DNA from: Dasypus novemcinctus
Lineage: Eukaryota > Chordata > Mammalia > Cingulata > Dasypodidae
Assembly: GCF_030445035.2 (NCBI RefSeq)
Contig: NC_080677.1
Location: forward strand, 23,385,513-23,449,512
Direction: 5' to 3'
DNA length: 64,000 nucleotides
In this document: positions 11,162-22,227 of the stretch, in pieces
Layout of the letters: every line of letters begins with the position of its first letter
Position numbering within the stretch: the stretch's first letter is position 1
Position numbers and translations under genes: made by a program
The notes under the pieces: generated by a model
Told to the model about the DNA's origin: nothing
The model's database searches: none
What the model saw: only the letters and a program-made list of their open reading frames with translations

Positions 11162-11648
11162 TGTTCATGAATTCAAACTTATCTAATTCTATATCGAAGT
11201 ATGCCTAGTTCCCGGAAAGCCAATTAAGTGATATAGACTCTATAGGTTTTGGATATTCAGGAAGGATGCAGACTGAATGTGTATTTGAACTCACATCCAG
11301 ACGGAATGTGCAGGATATGTTGGTTCAAGCTTACCTGGAATGTGGGGGATATGTTAATTCAAGACCTATCTGGTACTCAGACAAACATTTAAAACTCTAA
11401 GAAACTAACAAAGAAAGTCCTTTTTGCATAAAAGCTCCATATTACTCCCCGCTCCTACATCCTCTGTGTAAAAGGGACTCAAAAATCCTATTCCAGGCTC
11501 GGCTTTTTGGACAGAAGTCCACCAGGCCCGGCCAGTCGTAATATATCTTCCTTCTCAGAGATTTCTCACGTCTTGGCCTTCAATACCACGATCTCCAACT
11601 TCTCTCTGCCTCAACAATACAATACACATTTTTGTAAGACCCCCTCAA
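11162..11648 (+). mobile_element. LTR, plus-strand copy of the 9590-10513 family
   Basis: It starts TGTTCATGAATTCAAACTTA and runs parallel to the reverse complement of 9590-10513, including the 'cttttttggacag' and 'cttccttctcagagatt' parts. The last 40-60 bases diverge. The right border is set by eye at '...gaccccctca'. No matching TSD was found. Confidence 0.75.
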
Positions 11649-12454
11649 ATATTTTTCAGAACAAGCAGTAGGTAGATTCTGCCCAAAGGCAAGTGTATGC
11701 CCACAAGAGTCTTGTAGCCCTGTGATGGGCAATATTTCCCCAACAAACTCATATTCAAATAACCCTCCCCCCTCCCCCAAAAAGGGTTCTGTGTTGTCCT
11801 CTGGCCTTGGCCTCAGTACTCAATTTCTGGCCTCTCCCGTGACAAAAGGCTGCCATGCACTCACCTGCGCATGATGATGAGCCTGTTCCTACTGGTCCTT
11901 TAGAATTGTGGGGTGAGACAGGAAGATGCTTAGAATTGTCTCTTGGATCTGGAGTAGTCTCAATGGGTTTTCTTGACCTCAGGGCTTATCTTCAGTACTT
12001 TGAAGGATGTAAGTGCTAGAGGATGCTTTGATGTTGGGGAAGTTATTTCCTGATGAGATGTAGAGACATAGCAAAGCTGTGCTCTGCTTTTGGTAACTTG
12101 GATTCTGGTTTCTCACTCCTGAAAGGGTGCAAACAGCTACAGGCAGCCTGTCCTTTAGTCCCTTCTAAGTGGTATTTCCTGCCTTTACCCCCTTTGCTCA
12201 GCAGAGAGATTACACTGTGAATATGTGTATGTATGTATGTGTATGTGCAGTATGTGGTATGCATTTATGGATTTATTTATCAAAGTAATTTTTTCTGGTT
12301 ATAAAAGTAATACAAGTTCATTACTTTCTCAGGTACTTTGATAATGTAAAAAAAAAACAAAACAAAAAACAGTATGAGGAAGAAAGTCCACATCAGCCAC
12401 CATGTAACACCCAGAGATAAGCCATGGTTACACATTTGGTCAGCCTTGATTTTA
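11649..12454. other. Unrecognised sequence with a (TATG)n patch
   Basis: A short TATG/TGTA simple repeat lies at about 12218-12262. I looked for the internal part of an endogenous retrovirus after the LTR (primer-binding site, gag) and found none. About 12270-12360 ('ggttataaaagtaatacaag') looks like an old interspersed repeat that I cannot name. Confidence 0.5.
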
Positions 12455-12610
12455 AATCTCATCTATGCCTCTTACCAGCTTGAAACCTCTTTGAGTCTCA
12501 TATCCCATCTGGGAAATGGGGGTAATACCTACTTCATGGACAAACTGTACAAAGGAAAGAAAATGTATGCAAAATCTTTGGCAAATAATAGATTCTTAAT
12601 AAATTGAAGA
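12455..12610 (+). mobile_element. MIR SINE
   Basis: 'tatgcctcttaccagcttg', then 'catctgggaaatgggggt', then 'aatacctacttcatgg' give the MIR core and 3' half in order. Confidence 0.85.
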
Positions 12611-12869
12611 TCACTGAATGAGGCCATTGAAGTGGGTAGGGAGTGAGTGGGTGGTAGGGAAAGCATCCCATGTTCCTTTTGCCCCCCTTTTAAGTTCTAT
12701 CATTGAGTTCTTGTAAAGGGGCATGAGGGAATTTGGGGAATGGCGAAACTCTTCTATTTCTTTTTTTTTTTTTTTTTTTTTTTTTAGGCATTTAAAACCA
12801 GTTTTCTTTGGTGTTTTGGATTAGCCAGTAGTTCGCAAAAAAACCTTTTTTTTTTTTTTTTAAGGCATT
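12611..12869. repeat. Spacer with two poly(T) tracts
   Basis: Poly(T) runs at about 12760-12785 and 12847-12862 flank a short stretch around 12790-12845, as expected of reverse-oriented retroposon tails. No body was identified. Confidence 0.5.
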
Positions 12870-13005
12870 CTTCTATTTCTTGATTGTGATGGCGACTATG
12901 CAACTGTATGTGATTGTGAAAACTCATAGAACCATACACTTGAAAAGGTGAATTTTACTGGACATAAATTATACTTCAATAAACCTGACTCTTAAAGAAT
13001 TCCTT
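12870..13005 (+). mobile_element. L1M-type 3' terminus
   Basis: 'catacacttgaaaaggtgaa' followed by 'aattatacttcaataaacct' is the classic end of an old L1 with its poly(A) signal. Confidence 0.65.
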
Positions 13006-13679
13006 AAAACAAAGTTTTAAAACTGTCATTGATTTTAAATTGGCCGTTTTAGCCTCTCTTAGAGTTCCCCTCCCAGCTTGTCTCTTTTCTAGACTCTTGA
13101 GACTACCTTCCTGACAGCATTTGAACGCTTACTTCACTCTCGTATAAATTGTCATACTGGATTCTTTGTTCCCTGTTTCCCAAGTTTGCTGCATATTTTG
13201 TTTCCCTCTTTTGAATTGAAGCTCTGTTGATCTAGGCCCAGCTGTGCTTAACAAACAGAACGTATAGCTGTTTCACTCGCCCTTTTTTGTGCCAGGAGAG
13301 GTCTGACCATGGCAACTAATTAATTATAGGGAATGAGGTAAGAGAAAAAGCTGATCCAGAGTCCTTGGACCCGTCGTTAAACAGCAGTCCTTTGAAATCG
13401 TCTAGATTGTTCCTACAACTCTGAACAGAGGACTTGGAACAAATTTTAGGCTTATAGATTCCTTTAAAACAGGTTCAGCTCTTTCCAGCATATGCTCACC
13501 ATACCTCTTCAATTTCATGGGATAGTCTGGATTTCAAATATTCCATGCCAGGTTCTCCTTAAGATGTTCATATTCAGTAGAATAGATAATGTATTTTTTT
13601 CATAAAAATATAGCTGCCATAAATACAGTTACCAGTCTCATACATTAAATTTATCCATGTGTTCTTTATCTAGTCTTCC
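13006..13679. other. Unique sequence, nothing recognised
   Basis: No repeat family, RNA or coding signal was seen. Confidence 0.5.
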
Positions 13680-13840
13680 AGTGTTTACTGAGCATCTGCT
13701 ATTGAGTACCAGGCTCCCTGGTAGACTCTGGAGAAACAGATAAATAATAATATTCTTGAAACGATAATGTTCGGTTTGGGGAATAGACAGGTTAAAAATG
13801 AATTCAGCTTCTGCAGAGAATAATTAAAAGCACACACAAA
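13680..13840 (-). mobile_element. L2 3' end fragment
   Basis: 'gtttactgagcatctgctat' and 'gtaccaggctccctggtaga' are an antisense L2 tail. Confidence 0.7.
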
Positions 13841-14174
13841 AAAATTGAAGGCAAGACCTGTACAATAGAATGTTCAGGTAGAAAGCGATTCATATATCAT
13901 ATAAATTACTGAAAAAAATTTCACTGTCTATAGTTATATATCTTAATTATATAAAGAATATAGATTTGTTTTCCAATACCAGTTTTAGTAAGATACCATT
14001 AGACTACTATGTACAAAACCACAGACACACTATTTACATACATGTATAATATTATGTACATATTTTAATAGGAGAGGTTGCGCTGTAGTCCCAGTACTAC
14101 AGCTAGTACAACTTTTGGTTAGAAATCTTTCTCTATCTTGACAACAATGCCATTACTTCCAAAAAAGAACATTT
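13841..14174. other. AT-rich unique sequence
   Basis: Nothing recognised beyond AT-rich text. Confidence 0.5.
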
Positions 14175-14390
14175 AGTTTGTTGAGTTCTGCCAAATGCCA
14201 GGTAATTTGTACACTTCCTTCTGCCGTTTATACAACTCAGTAGAATAGGCATTGTTCTTCCCATTTTGTAGACTAGGTGGAAAGTGGGTTTTAGGGAGGG
14301 TAAATGCCTCACCCGGTGTCACCAGCTGACTGGAGGTGGAGGGAGATTTAATCCGCATCTGCCTGATTATAGCTCTCCTCAGAGCCACAA
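14175..14390 (-). mobile_element. MIR SINE
   Basis: 'ccaaatgccaggtaatttgt', 'cccattttgtagactaggtg' and 'gtgtcaccagctgactgg' follow the antisense MIR order. Confidence 0.8.
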
Positions 14391-14635
14391 ACAGCCCCTC
14401 ATTGTTGCGACGCTTTTAACTTCGTATCTGGCACACATTCATTTAAATCTCCGCGGCCATCGGAAAAGAAAGGGAGAAAGGGGGAAGTAATTAGGATGCA
14501 GCTACTGCCAAAGCATCCCTTGTAATCCAATATTCTTGCACAGCCAGAGAGAGCCGTTTAAATGCAAATCTGGGGTGACACTCTGCTCCTCAGAACTGTT
14601 CTGTGGTTGGCGTTGATTTTATTTATTTTTCTTTT
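14391..14635. other. Unique sequence, nothing recognised
   Basis: Short unique spacer between a MIR and an L1 tail. Confidence 0.5.
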
Positions 14636-14809
14636 CAACTTTTTATTATGGAAATTTTAAAAATAAAATTTGATTGAAGTATATCACTCATACATGAACA
14701 TATATAAACAATAAGTGTATAGTAAAATTTGTGAATTTACAAATCATTCTTATCATCATACAGGGCTCCCATATATCTCCCCACCACTAACACCTTGCAT
14801 TGTTGTGAA
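14636..14809 (-). mobile_element. L1 3' terminal segment joined to U6
   Basis: On the minus strand it reads 'aatgcaaggtgttagtggtg', 'gtatatggg'-like text and then AATAAA and an A-rich end, which is L1 3' UTR style. It starts immediately after the U6 3' end, forming a U6-to-L1 chimera. Confidence 0.75.
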
Positions 14810-14889
14810 AAAAATATGGAACATTTCATAAATTTGCATGTCATTCTTGTGCAGGGGCCATGCTAATTCTCTATATCATTCTGATTTTT
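14810..14889 (-). pseudogene. RNU6 pseudogene: U6 snRNA pseudogene, 5'-truncated
   Basis: On the minus strand it contains the U6 core 'attagcatggcccctgcaca' and 'aagaatgacatgcaaattt', and ends '...ttccatattttttt'. U6 is the spliceosomal snRNA transcribed by Pol III. The first 24-28 bases of U6 are missing and several CpG sites have decayed to TpG or CpA, so it is not functional. An A-rich run sits where the 5' end should be, and an L1 tail is fused at the 3' end. Confidence 0.93.
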
Positions 14890-17800
14890 TTTTCTTTTTT
14901 CTTTTTTTTTTTTAATGTTACATTAAAAAAATGTGAGGTTCCCATATACCCCTCACCCCCCTCACCCCACTCCTCTCACATCAACAACCTCTTTCATCAT
15001 CCTGGCACATTCATTGCATTTGGTGAATACATTTTGGAGCACTGCTGCACCATATGGATAGTGGTTTACGTTGTAGTTTACACTCTCCCCCAGTCCACCC
15101 AGTGGGCCATGACAGGACATACAATGTCCCGCATCTGTCCCTGCAGTACCACCCAGGACAACTCCAAGCCCTAAAAATGCCCTCCCTCCCCTCCCCCCGC
15201 TATGATATCTCTTCTTCCGTTTCCCTACCCTCAGCAGCTACCGTGGCCACTTTCTCCACATCAGTTCTACAATTTCTTCCATTACTAATCACAATATTTC
15301 CATAGCAGAATATCAGTAAGTCTGCTCTAATCCATACTCTATTTCGCCATCTGTGGACCCTAGGATGGTTATGTCCACTCCACCTCTATATCGAGAGGGG
15401 GCCTTAGATTCCACATGGATGATGGATGCAATTCTCCTGCTTGCAGTTGTAGGCACTCTTGGCTCCCTGATGTGGTGGTTGACTTTCTTCACCTCCCTGT
15501 TAGCCGGCTAGGGTAAGTCCAATAAACCAGACAGTAGGAGTTGCAAGTCTGCTGAGGCTCAGGGCTTGGTTGTCACAAGAACAGTCCAGAGATTCAGGTC
15601 TCCTGAGTATATACCAACCCTGGCGCCAACCACAGGTCCAGCAAAAGTAACAGAAGAGGCATGTGCAGAAAGGTCATATCTGAGTCCAACTCCATCAAAC
15701 TCAGGAACACAATCTCCAAAGTGGGGCCAATTGACATGGCACTGAACTCCAGAGTCATCTGCCATGACCATAGAAATGGTGGGTCTCTGTAGCCCTCAGG
15801 AGAACCATTACTGGGCTTCTATCTACTTTGGCTGTCTCTGAGACCCTGCTGAGGTGTGCATAAGCATTACCCCTATGATGACCTTCCAACTCTTTTTTGG
15901 AGACTCATAGCCGTATAAATGCATTTGTCCTTTCCATTTCCCCCTTTTATCCAACATCACAAAGCAGTTTTTAACACCTGATATTACATGTAGGCTGAGA
16001 TATTCTGCTGATCTGAGTTGACCTTTTTATTCAAGGTCTTTTTCTAGTTACATTATCAGCTGGTGCTTGGTAGTAATCCCTTGGCACCAGGGAAGCTCAT
16101 CCCTGGGAGTCATATCCCATGCTGGGGGGGGGGGGGGGTTGGTAATGCATTTACATTCTGAGTTTGGCTTAGTGAGTGGCCACATTTGAGCAACATGGAG
16201 TCTCTCAGGAGGTAACTCTTAGGCACCCTGCAGCTCTAGGCCTAGTTCATTTTTCAGGGGCACAGGCTCATAATTGTAGCCATCAGTATCAAGGGCTCAT
16301 TGTTGGACCATCTGTCTTTATTGGTCTTTGCCATTGCTCTAGGGGTTTTGTTGCTGTTTCATTGGGGAGTGTGATAGATCTCCCCTGGCTAGGAACTCAG
16401 CACTCCCTCAGTTGTCATTTTTAACTGAAACCACTATGAAAATATCCAAACATTTTTATGTACCCTGTATACATGCCCTAGAGAACTCCCTCCCAACCAT
16501 GTGCCCCCTATCAATAACACCCCACACCAGTGTTCCTCCCCTGCCATAGTTGAACCTCTCTGTGGTCCGAAACGTCTTTAAAAATGAAACTTAATATATT
16601 GCCAGTTTCCATTAATAGTAAAATGGAATATAGTGATGGGTTTAAAGGTTAAATATAGAATAATATTAATTTAGAAAAATTAAATAAAGTAAAAATAAAT
16701 TGGGGTATCGGTATCAAAAAATGAAAAAATGAAAAAACTTTGTTTTTGACGTTTTGCCGTTCATCATTGCTATAGGTATTGTCCTGTATGTACAGTGGCA
16801 AGGTAATTTCTTCCATTTATTCCTCAGTGTCTACATCCTTTCTTTTTTTTTTTTCTTTTTCCTACTTATTAAGTTTGTCTTCACAAAAGGTTTAGATCGC
16901 AGTAATTCACATATACAATATAGGGTACTCCCACATATCCAACATCAAACACTTTGTCCCTTCACCAGCAATGATCTTTTTACATGTTCATATTATATTT
17001 GCTGCAGCTGATGTACAGATATTGAAACAATAGCTTTCAAACATGGTTCCATTTGGGTTTACATTATAGTTTATATTTTAGACCATATAATTTTCTAAAT
17101 TTTTAATTATCTTATGTTTTACATTACGGTTTACATTTTAGCCTATAGACTTTTATACATTTTGGGTGTAATTAAACATGTCCTGTGTCCATCATTGCAT
17201 GACTTGTGGAACACTTCCATTGCCCTACAGTTATGCTGATTGCATCTCTTCAATATCTCTTTCCCCCTCCCCTCAGGGCCCACAGTGACCATCAATCTTC
17301 ATTACTTAAAGAACCATATTCAGAGATACTTGCAACAATGTTGAGGGCTTGACATACTCGACTGCCCTGACCCATTGGGAGCCACCAATTCTCTCGAGAG
17401 ATACAATTCCCTCTGTTTGAGAACATCAGTCCTCCCCAGGATGTGGGTACACCTTCATTCTCGTTGTATGGGTCTCCATCCAATGGTATAACCCACTATG
17501 ACAAAATGAGCACTCACACACTCCCTAGAAGCCTGACCTGTGTCAGAAGACCCCCCTTAAGCATCTTAAACAAGTAACCTTCCATATTATATTTTCTAAA
17601 GCATTTTCTCAACATTATAGTTTCAACCACATACCTTACAATCTCCTATGTTCAAATGTTCCCCCAACCCCACCCCCCTGATTTCTTGGGCCATCTGAAC
17701 CATCCTCCCAACCCTAGCCCCCCTCAAGCCCACAAAGCCCCACCCAAAGGTATCCCTATGGCCCCATTTTATCCCTTCCCTGTACAACTGCTTACCTCCA

Positions 17801-17955
17801 GCTTATCATAGACTTCACCCATGTAGGTGTCAGCTCGCAACCTTCCTCTACCCTCCAACTTCCTTTAAGCCTATCATCCAGTCTCTAGCTCTCTGAGACA
17901 GCTTGGCTTACTTATTTCATATCAGAGAGGTCATGTAGTATTTGTCCTTCAATGC
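14890..17955 (-). mobile_element. ORF-less retroelement of about 3 kb with L1-like 3' end
   Basis: On the minus strand the 3' end is 'gggtatatgggaacctcaca', 'aatgtaacatt' and an A/G-rich tail next to U6. Over 400 bases at this end match, by eye, copies at 37923-38455 and 42584-43540, so it is an interspersed family. The upstream 2.5 kb shows no reverse transcriptase or gag motif. Minus-strand frames of 60-70 residues (15559-15771, 17292-17483) look protein-like but match nothing I know. A run of 15 Gs lies at 16124-16138. It could be a very long L1 3' UTR, a non-autonomous L1 passenger, or two merged elements (the text changes around 16580-16760). Confidence 0.6.
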
Positions 17956-17969
17956 CTTCCTATTTATGC

Positions 17970-18325
17970 AGCGTCATCGAGCCTCACTCTCCCCAGGTGC
18001 CTCTGCAGCCAAGCTGACCTCTTTCCATCTCCATACTCTCTCCTGCCCTGGGCCTTTGTGCCTGCAGCTCCCTTGGCCTAGAAGATTCCTTGGAGCCCTC
18101 TGCCTGTCTCTCCTACCCACACCCTCAGCACACTGTGGCCTCCTTCAGAAAGCGTGTTCTGGTCCTTCAGGGAGGCTCTCAGCCTGCTGTAATTTACAAA
18201 TAGATGCACTGGATTCTTTGGCAATGTCTCCTCCAGGAGAGAGTTGTAGGAGGGCAGGGCTGCTGCCGTTTTCTGGCACAGAGTAGTTCCTCAAAAATAA
18301 TTGTTGAGAGAAGGACTCCTTCAGA
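17970..18325 (+). mobile_element. L2 3' end
   Basis: 'cctgccctgggcctttgtgc', 'ccttcagaaagcgtgttctg' and '...ttctggcacagagtagttcc' are a decayed L2 C-terminal and 3' tail. Confidence 0.85.
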
Positions 18326-18399
18326 TCCCACGAGATCCTATACTCTCAGTAGGACCTCTGACTTTTCCTCCCTAGTCCTGTATTGAATGATATACCTGG

Positions 18400-18530
18400 C
18401 TGTTTGATTTTTGCCTTCACCAGAGGGACCCAGGAAGGCAGGATCCACAATAACTCTCCTCACCATTGTGAGCTTAGCAAAGTGCTGGCCCAGAGTATGC
18501 CCTCAATAATTCTTTGTTGGATGGACAAGC
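18400..18530 (+). mobile_element. L2 3' end, second copy
   Basis: 'caaagtgctggcccagagta' then 'ccctcaataattctttgttg' is another L2 terminus close behind the first. Confidence 0.75.
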
Positions 18531-18570
18531 TCAGGGCCTTAAAAGGGAGTGATTCAGAAGTCAGAGTGCA

Positions 18571-19010
18571 TAGTAGTCACAGTTCTCTAGGGAAACAGAA
18601 CCAACAGGATGGATATATATATATAAAAGATTTTTATGGGAATTGTCTTGTGTGATTCGGGATGGGCATTTCCTAATTCTGTAGGGCGGGCCACAAGCCG
18701 GGAACTCCAATGAAGGTTTTCAGTGAATGCCCCAGGAGAAGCTGGCTGCCCGAAGTAGAGATGGAAACTCTCCCTCTGACTGCTGAAGTCATCACTTCTT
18801 TTAGAGCCTTCAACTGATTCAATGAGATGTCTCTCATTTTTGAAGGCAATCTCCTCAGTTGATTGTAGATGTAATTAGCCATAGATACATCTTACCAATG
18901 ATTTAAACCCACAATCTATCCCCACAGTCACAATCAGGCCAGTGTTGGCTTGACCAAACAACTAGACACTATAATTTAACTAATTTGACTTGTGACCTTA
19001 ACCATCACAA
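18571..19010 (-). mobile_element. MLT2-type ERVL LTR
   Basis: It is antisense: left end 'cacagttctctagggaaacagaacc' in pattern, right end '...accttaaccatcaca'. Both ends and the middle 'gccttcaactgattcaatga' match the MLT2 layout. A short (TA)n lies near the left end, as is usual there. Confidence 0.85.
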
Positions 19011-19113
19011 AAACCTACAAAAAGTGGCTGATTACTAATTCAAATTCGTATTAACTTAATAAGTCATTTCATAGTATTATTAGCACATTCCAAGTTGAAT
19101 AAAACATTATTGC

Positions 19114-19188
19114 AGGATTGGATGTGGCTCAAGCTATTGAGCTGTGCCTCACACGTACAAGGTGATCCCCAGCCCTCGTTACCTCAAA
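19114..19188 (+). mobile_element. Short tRNA-like SINE, decayed
   Basis: A perfect 13-bp TSD (aaaacattattgc at 19101-19113 and 19189-19201) brackets a tRNA-like body of about 75 bases with 'gatgtggctcaagctattga'. The tail is short. Confidence 0.88.
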
Positions 19189-19201
19189 AAAACATTATTG
19201 C

Positions 19202-20414
19202 TACAAATAATGCCCAAAGAAACCCTTTACTCTTGCCCAAAGCCCCTTCCTGTAAGACAATTAGCTCTCTAGCCAGTGAAGGTAAATTACTTCTGTTCTA
19301 GGCAGAAGCAGACTTCCCAGGATATGCTTCCTACACTTTAGGGTCCCTCACCTGTAGAAAACCTTCTGAATCCCTGGGAGGTATCCTAGCAAGTATGTAT
19401 ACCATATGTTCTTGTAAAACTAGCCACAGTAGAATATTTTAATCACAGTCAGTTAAGGCCACGCTCTTTCCACTCCACCTTGCCTTCTGTCACACTGTCA
19501 GTGGGATTGGAGAGGCCATGGACATCTCAGGGCTCTGCCGAAGGGGATGTTGAATTGGAGACACATTTACTTTGACCTTAGTGGGGTATGTTCCTGTGAT
19601 TTTCAGATTCTTCTCTGTATAGTTAAGTTGATGCTACAGTCCCAGTGTCAGGATGGCTTCTGGGAATCCCTCTGCTGCCCACTGTGACAATTCCCCCGGT
19701 GTTGTGATACCAAGGCGGTGGCCAGAAGCAACGAGGGTCCTTCTGAGAATCACTCGTTCTGGTGCTGTAGGCAGCAGGGGCCCTCAATGGCGGCTTCCCT
19801 GCAATCCACATACTTCCCGATTTCCTGAAAATGGCGTCTTGATCTTCACTTCCCCCATTCGTCCAATGGTGATGTCAGCCTCTAATTTCCTGACTTTCCT
19901 GAAAGAAAGACTTCTCTTTTCCTGACTGAGCTCTGATGGGGGCACAAAGGTCTGCCTGTGGCATCAGCACAATCGTCGTGGCAGAGCCGTCTTCTCTGGC
20001 ACGTTCCATGGCAGGCACCCCTCTGCTTCCTCATCCTTCCGGTGCGCCCTTATGGAATGTGACTCTTGGACCCTACCGGCCAAGAGGCTCACTGCTCTCT
20101 CCTCAAGACTCAAAACAAACCCCTAGAAGTGTGCCCTGGAAAAAATAGACCATCGGGAAGACAGCAGAGTGAGAAGGAGGCAGGGGAAAGAAGAAAAGGG
20201 GAAGAAGGCTAAAGGTAGCATGATTAAGGAAGACGATGATGAGGGGACGGATGGCTGAGAAAGATGCAGGGAAGAGGACAAGTCTGAGCTCTTGCTTTGC
20301 GAAATACATGTGTATTGATTCAGGTAACAATAACAGTGATAACGGGCCACGCTTATGCAGAGTTGGTTACACGTCACCTCCAAGAAAAGCACATCACGAG
20401 TATCATCTGTCACC
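19202..20414. other. Unique sequence, nothing recognised
   Basis: It contains several GC-richer patches (for example 19620-20130) and overlapping short frames on both strands but no motif I can name. The 60-96 residue frames overlap each other on opposite strands, as chance ORFs do. Confidence 0.5.
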
Positions 20415-20945
20415 TGGATCAGTGCAGTAGCTTCTAACTGGTTTCCCTACTTCCACCCTCATTCTCCTGGGTCTATTTTCAACCCAGCAGCCAGAGTGAG
20501 CCTATTACAAAGCGAGTCAGATCATGTCACTTCTCTGCTCAAAATCCTGCGGGCTCAAAATGCTTTGACCTCATCTCCATCCACTCTCCCACCACCCTCG
20601 GTTCCAGCCACACTCTATCCTCATACACACAAGGCCAATTCCTGCCTCAGGGTCTCTGTGCAGGCTGTTCCTTCTGCCTGGAAGGCTGTCATCTGCCAAG
20701 TCACCTTCTCATTGAGACCCTTCTTGGTCACTCCATCCCAAATGGCAGCCCTCTCCAATGCTCCCTAGCCGCTTTCTCTTCTAATATAATAGATAATCTA
20801 TGCATTTATTTTTGGCGTCTATCTTCTTCCACCAGAACGTGAGCTCCAGGGCAGGGATTTTGGTTTGCTCACTGCTGCATTCCCCTCTGCAAGAATAGCT
20901 GGAGCATGGTAGGAGGAGCGTACTGAATATTTGTTAGAGAAACGA
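20415..20945 (+). mobile_element. L2 3' end, long fragment
   Basis: 'cagatcatgtcacttctctg', 'ctgtgcaggctgttccttct' and 'aacgtgagctccagggcagg' run in L2 order to '...gaatatttgttagaga'. It covers the L2 C-terminal coding part (decayed) and tail. Confidence 0.92.
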
Positions 20946-21115
20946 CCTCATGAGGTAGGTGCTATTATTAAGCACATTTTATAGATGGTAAGACTGAGGC
21001 TTACAGGTGTTGAGCAACTTGCCCAAGATCACATGGTTCTGTGGAAGAGCTAGTGTTGAATTCTGCTCTGTTTTGAAAGTCTGTGCTCATCTACTTCGCT
21101 GGACAACCTTCCTCT
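20946..21115 (-). mobile_element. MIR SINE
   Basis: 'tgaggtaggtgctattatta', 'aagactgaggcttacaggtg' and 'caacttgcccaagatcacat' are antisense MIR. Confidence 0.9.
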
Positions 21116-21717
21116 GGATACAACAGGCTGAGCTCAGCCAGTAGAAATCGTTTCTCACCCTGGCCTTTCTTTTATGGTTAACCAGACTGCTAGACCTTCA
21201 AAAGACCTTCCTGAGTCACAAAGTATTCATTGACAGAAAGGAATAAAGAACAAAATCATAATGCACACACCATGTGGGGAAGTGAAAGAAGAGCTTTATG
21301 CCCATTTGGTTAAGGACAGAAATATCCTCGCCTGGCTCGGTGTCTGCCGTGGGGTGTATGCTGTGCGAAGGGGCTGCCTCCTCAATGCAGAACCACCCAC
21401 AGGCAGCCCAAGCACAGGTTTGGGGCTACCAGCAAAGTAGGGACATCAAAATCTTGAGAAAAACATTATCTGGGTAATAGCTTGCTATTTTCAAGGCCAT
21501 ATAAAAGAAGTCACCTTAGGAAAAAAATCAGAACTTTGCCGGACTTCCATGCAGGTATTTGACAGATGGCATCATTTCAATATTAAATTACAGATGGGGA
21601 ACATCATCACTTTTTCATAACTCAGAGCTTCTAAAGGTCTTATCTGGCCCTGCCAATCCTGGCTTTTGAGTGCAGTGGACTCATTTTGTCTATTATTTAC
21701 TTAAAAAATAAAACATG
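21116..21717. other. Unique sequence, nothing recognised
   Basis: No repeat or coding signal seen. Confidence 0.5.
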
Positions 21718-22218
21718 GGAAGTGGATGTGGCTCAAGGTGCCATCTACTACGTGGGAAGTCTGTGGTTCAGTTCCTGATGCCTCCTATAGAAGACAGTGA
21801 GCTGGCACGATGGGCAGGTGCAGCAAGCTGACACAAGAGACACAAGAAGAAAAAACATAATGAGAAACATAACAGAGCAGGGAGCAGAGGTTTCCAGGGC
21901 CTGGCCTCCTAAAGAAGATGAGCTAGATAGTGAGCGGATGCAACAGGCAGGCACAACAAGCTGACTCAAGAAGATGATGCAATAAGAGACACAAGAAGAA
22001 AAACATAGTGAGGAACGCAACAAAGCAAAGAACAGAGGTGGATCAAGCGATTAGGCACCTCCCTCCCACATCGGAGGTCCTGGGTTCAGTGTCTGGTGCC
22101 TCTTAAAGAAACGACAGCGATGAACAGATACAGCAAGTACAAACAATGAGGAGGTGGGAGAAGTAAATGAATAAAAATAAAAAATAAAAAAATAAAAATA
22201 AAATAAAATAAATTAAAA
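21718..22218 (+). mobile_element. DAS-type SINE, apparent trimer
   Basis: Three head-like units occur in one element: 'gtggatgtggctcaagg' at about 21722, 'gcagaggtttccagggcctg' at about 21882 (badly decayed), and 'cagaggtggatcaagcgatt' at about 22034. Each is followed by the usual 'acaagaagaaaaacat' type body. The end is an (AAATA)n tail at 22165-22215. Confidence 0.8.
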
Positions 22219-22227
22219 CAGCGTGTA

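Noticed and set aside
11649-12042. Internal retroviral sequence after the plus-strand LTR
   Set aside because: No primer-binding site complementary to a tRNA and no gag motif could be seen, so the LTR is treated as solo.
15559-15771. Protein-like 70-residue minus-strand frame in the 3-kb retroelement
   Set aside because: Composition looks plausible, but the frame is short and closed on both sides and I recognise no family. Kept only as a reason to check the element.
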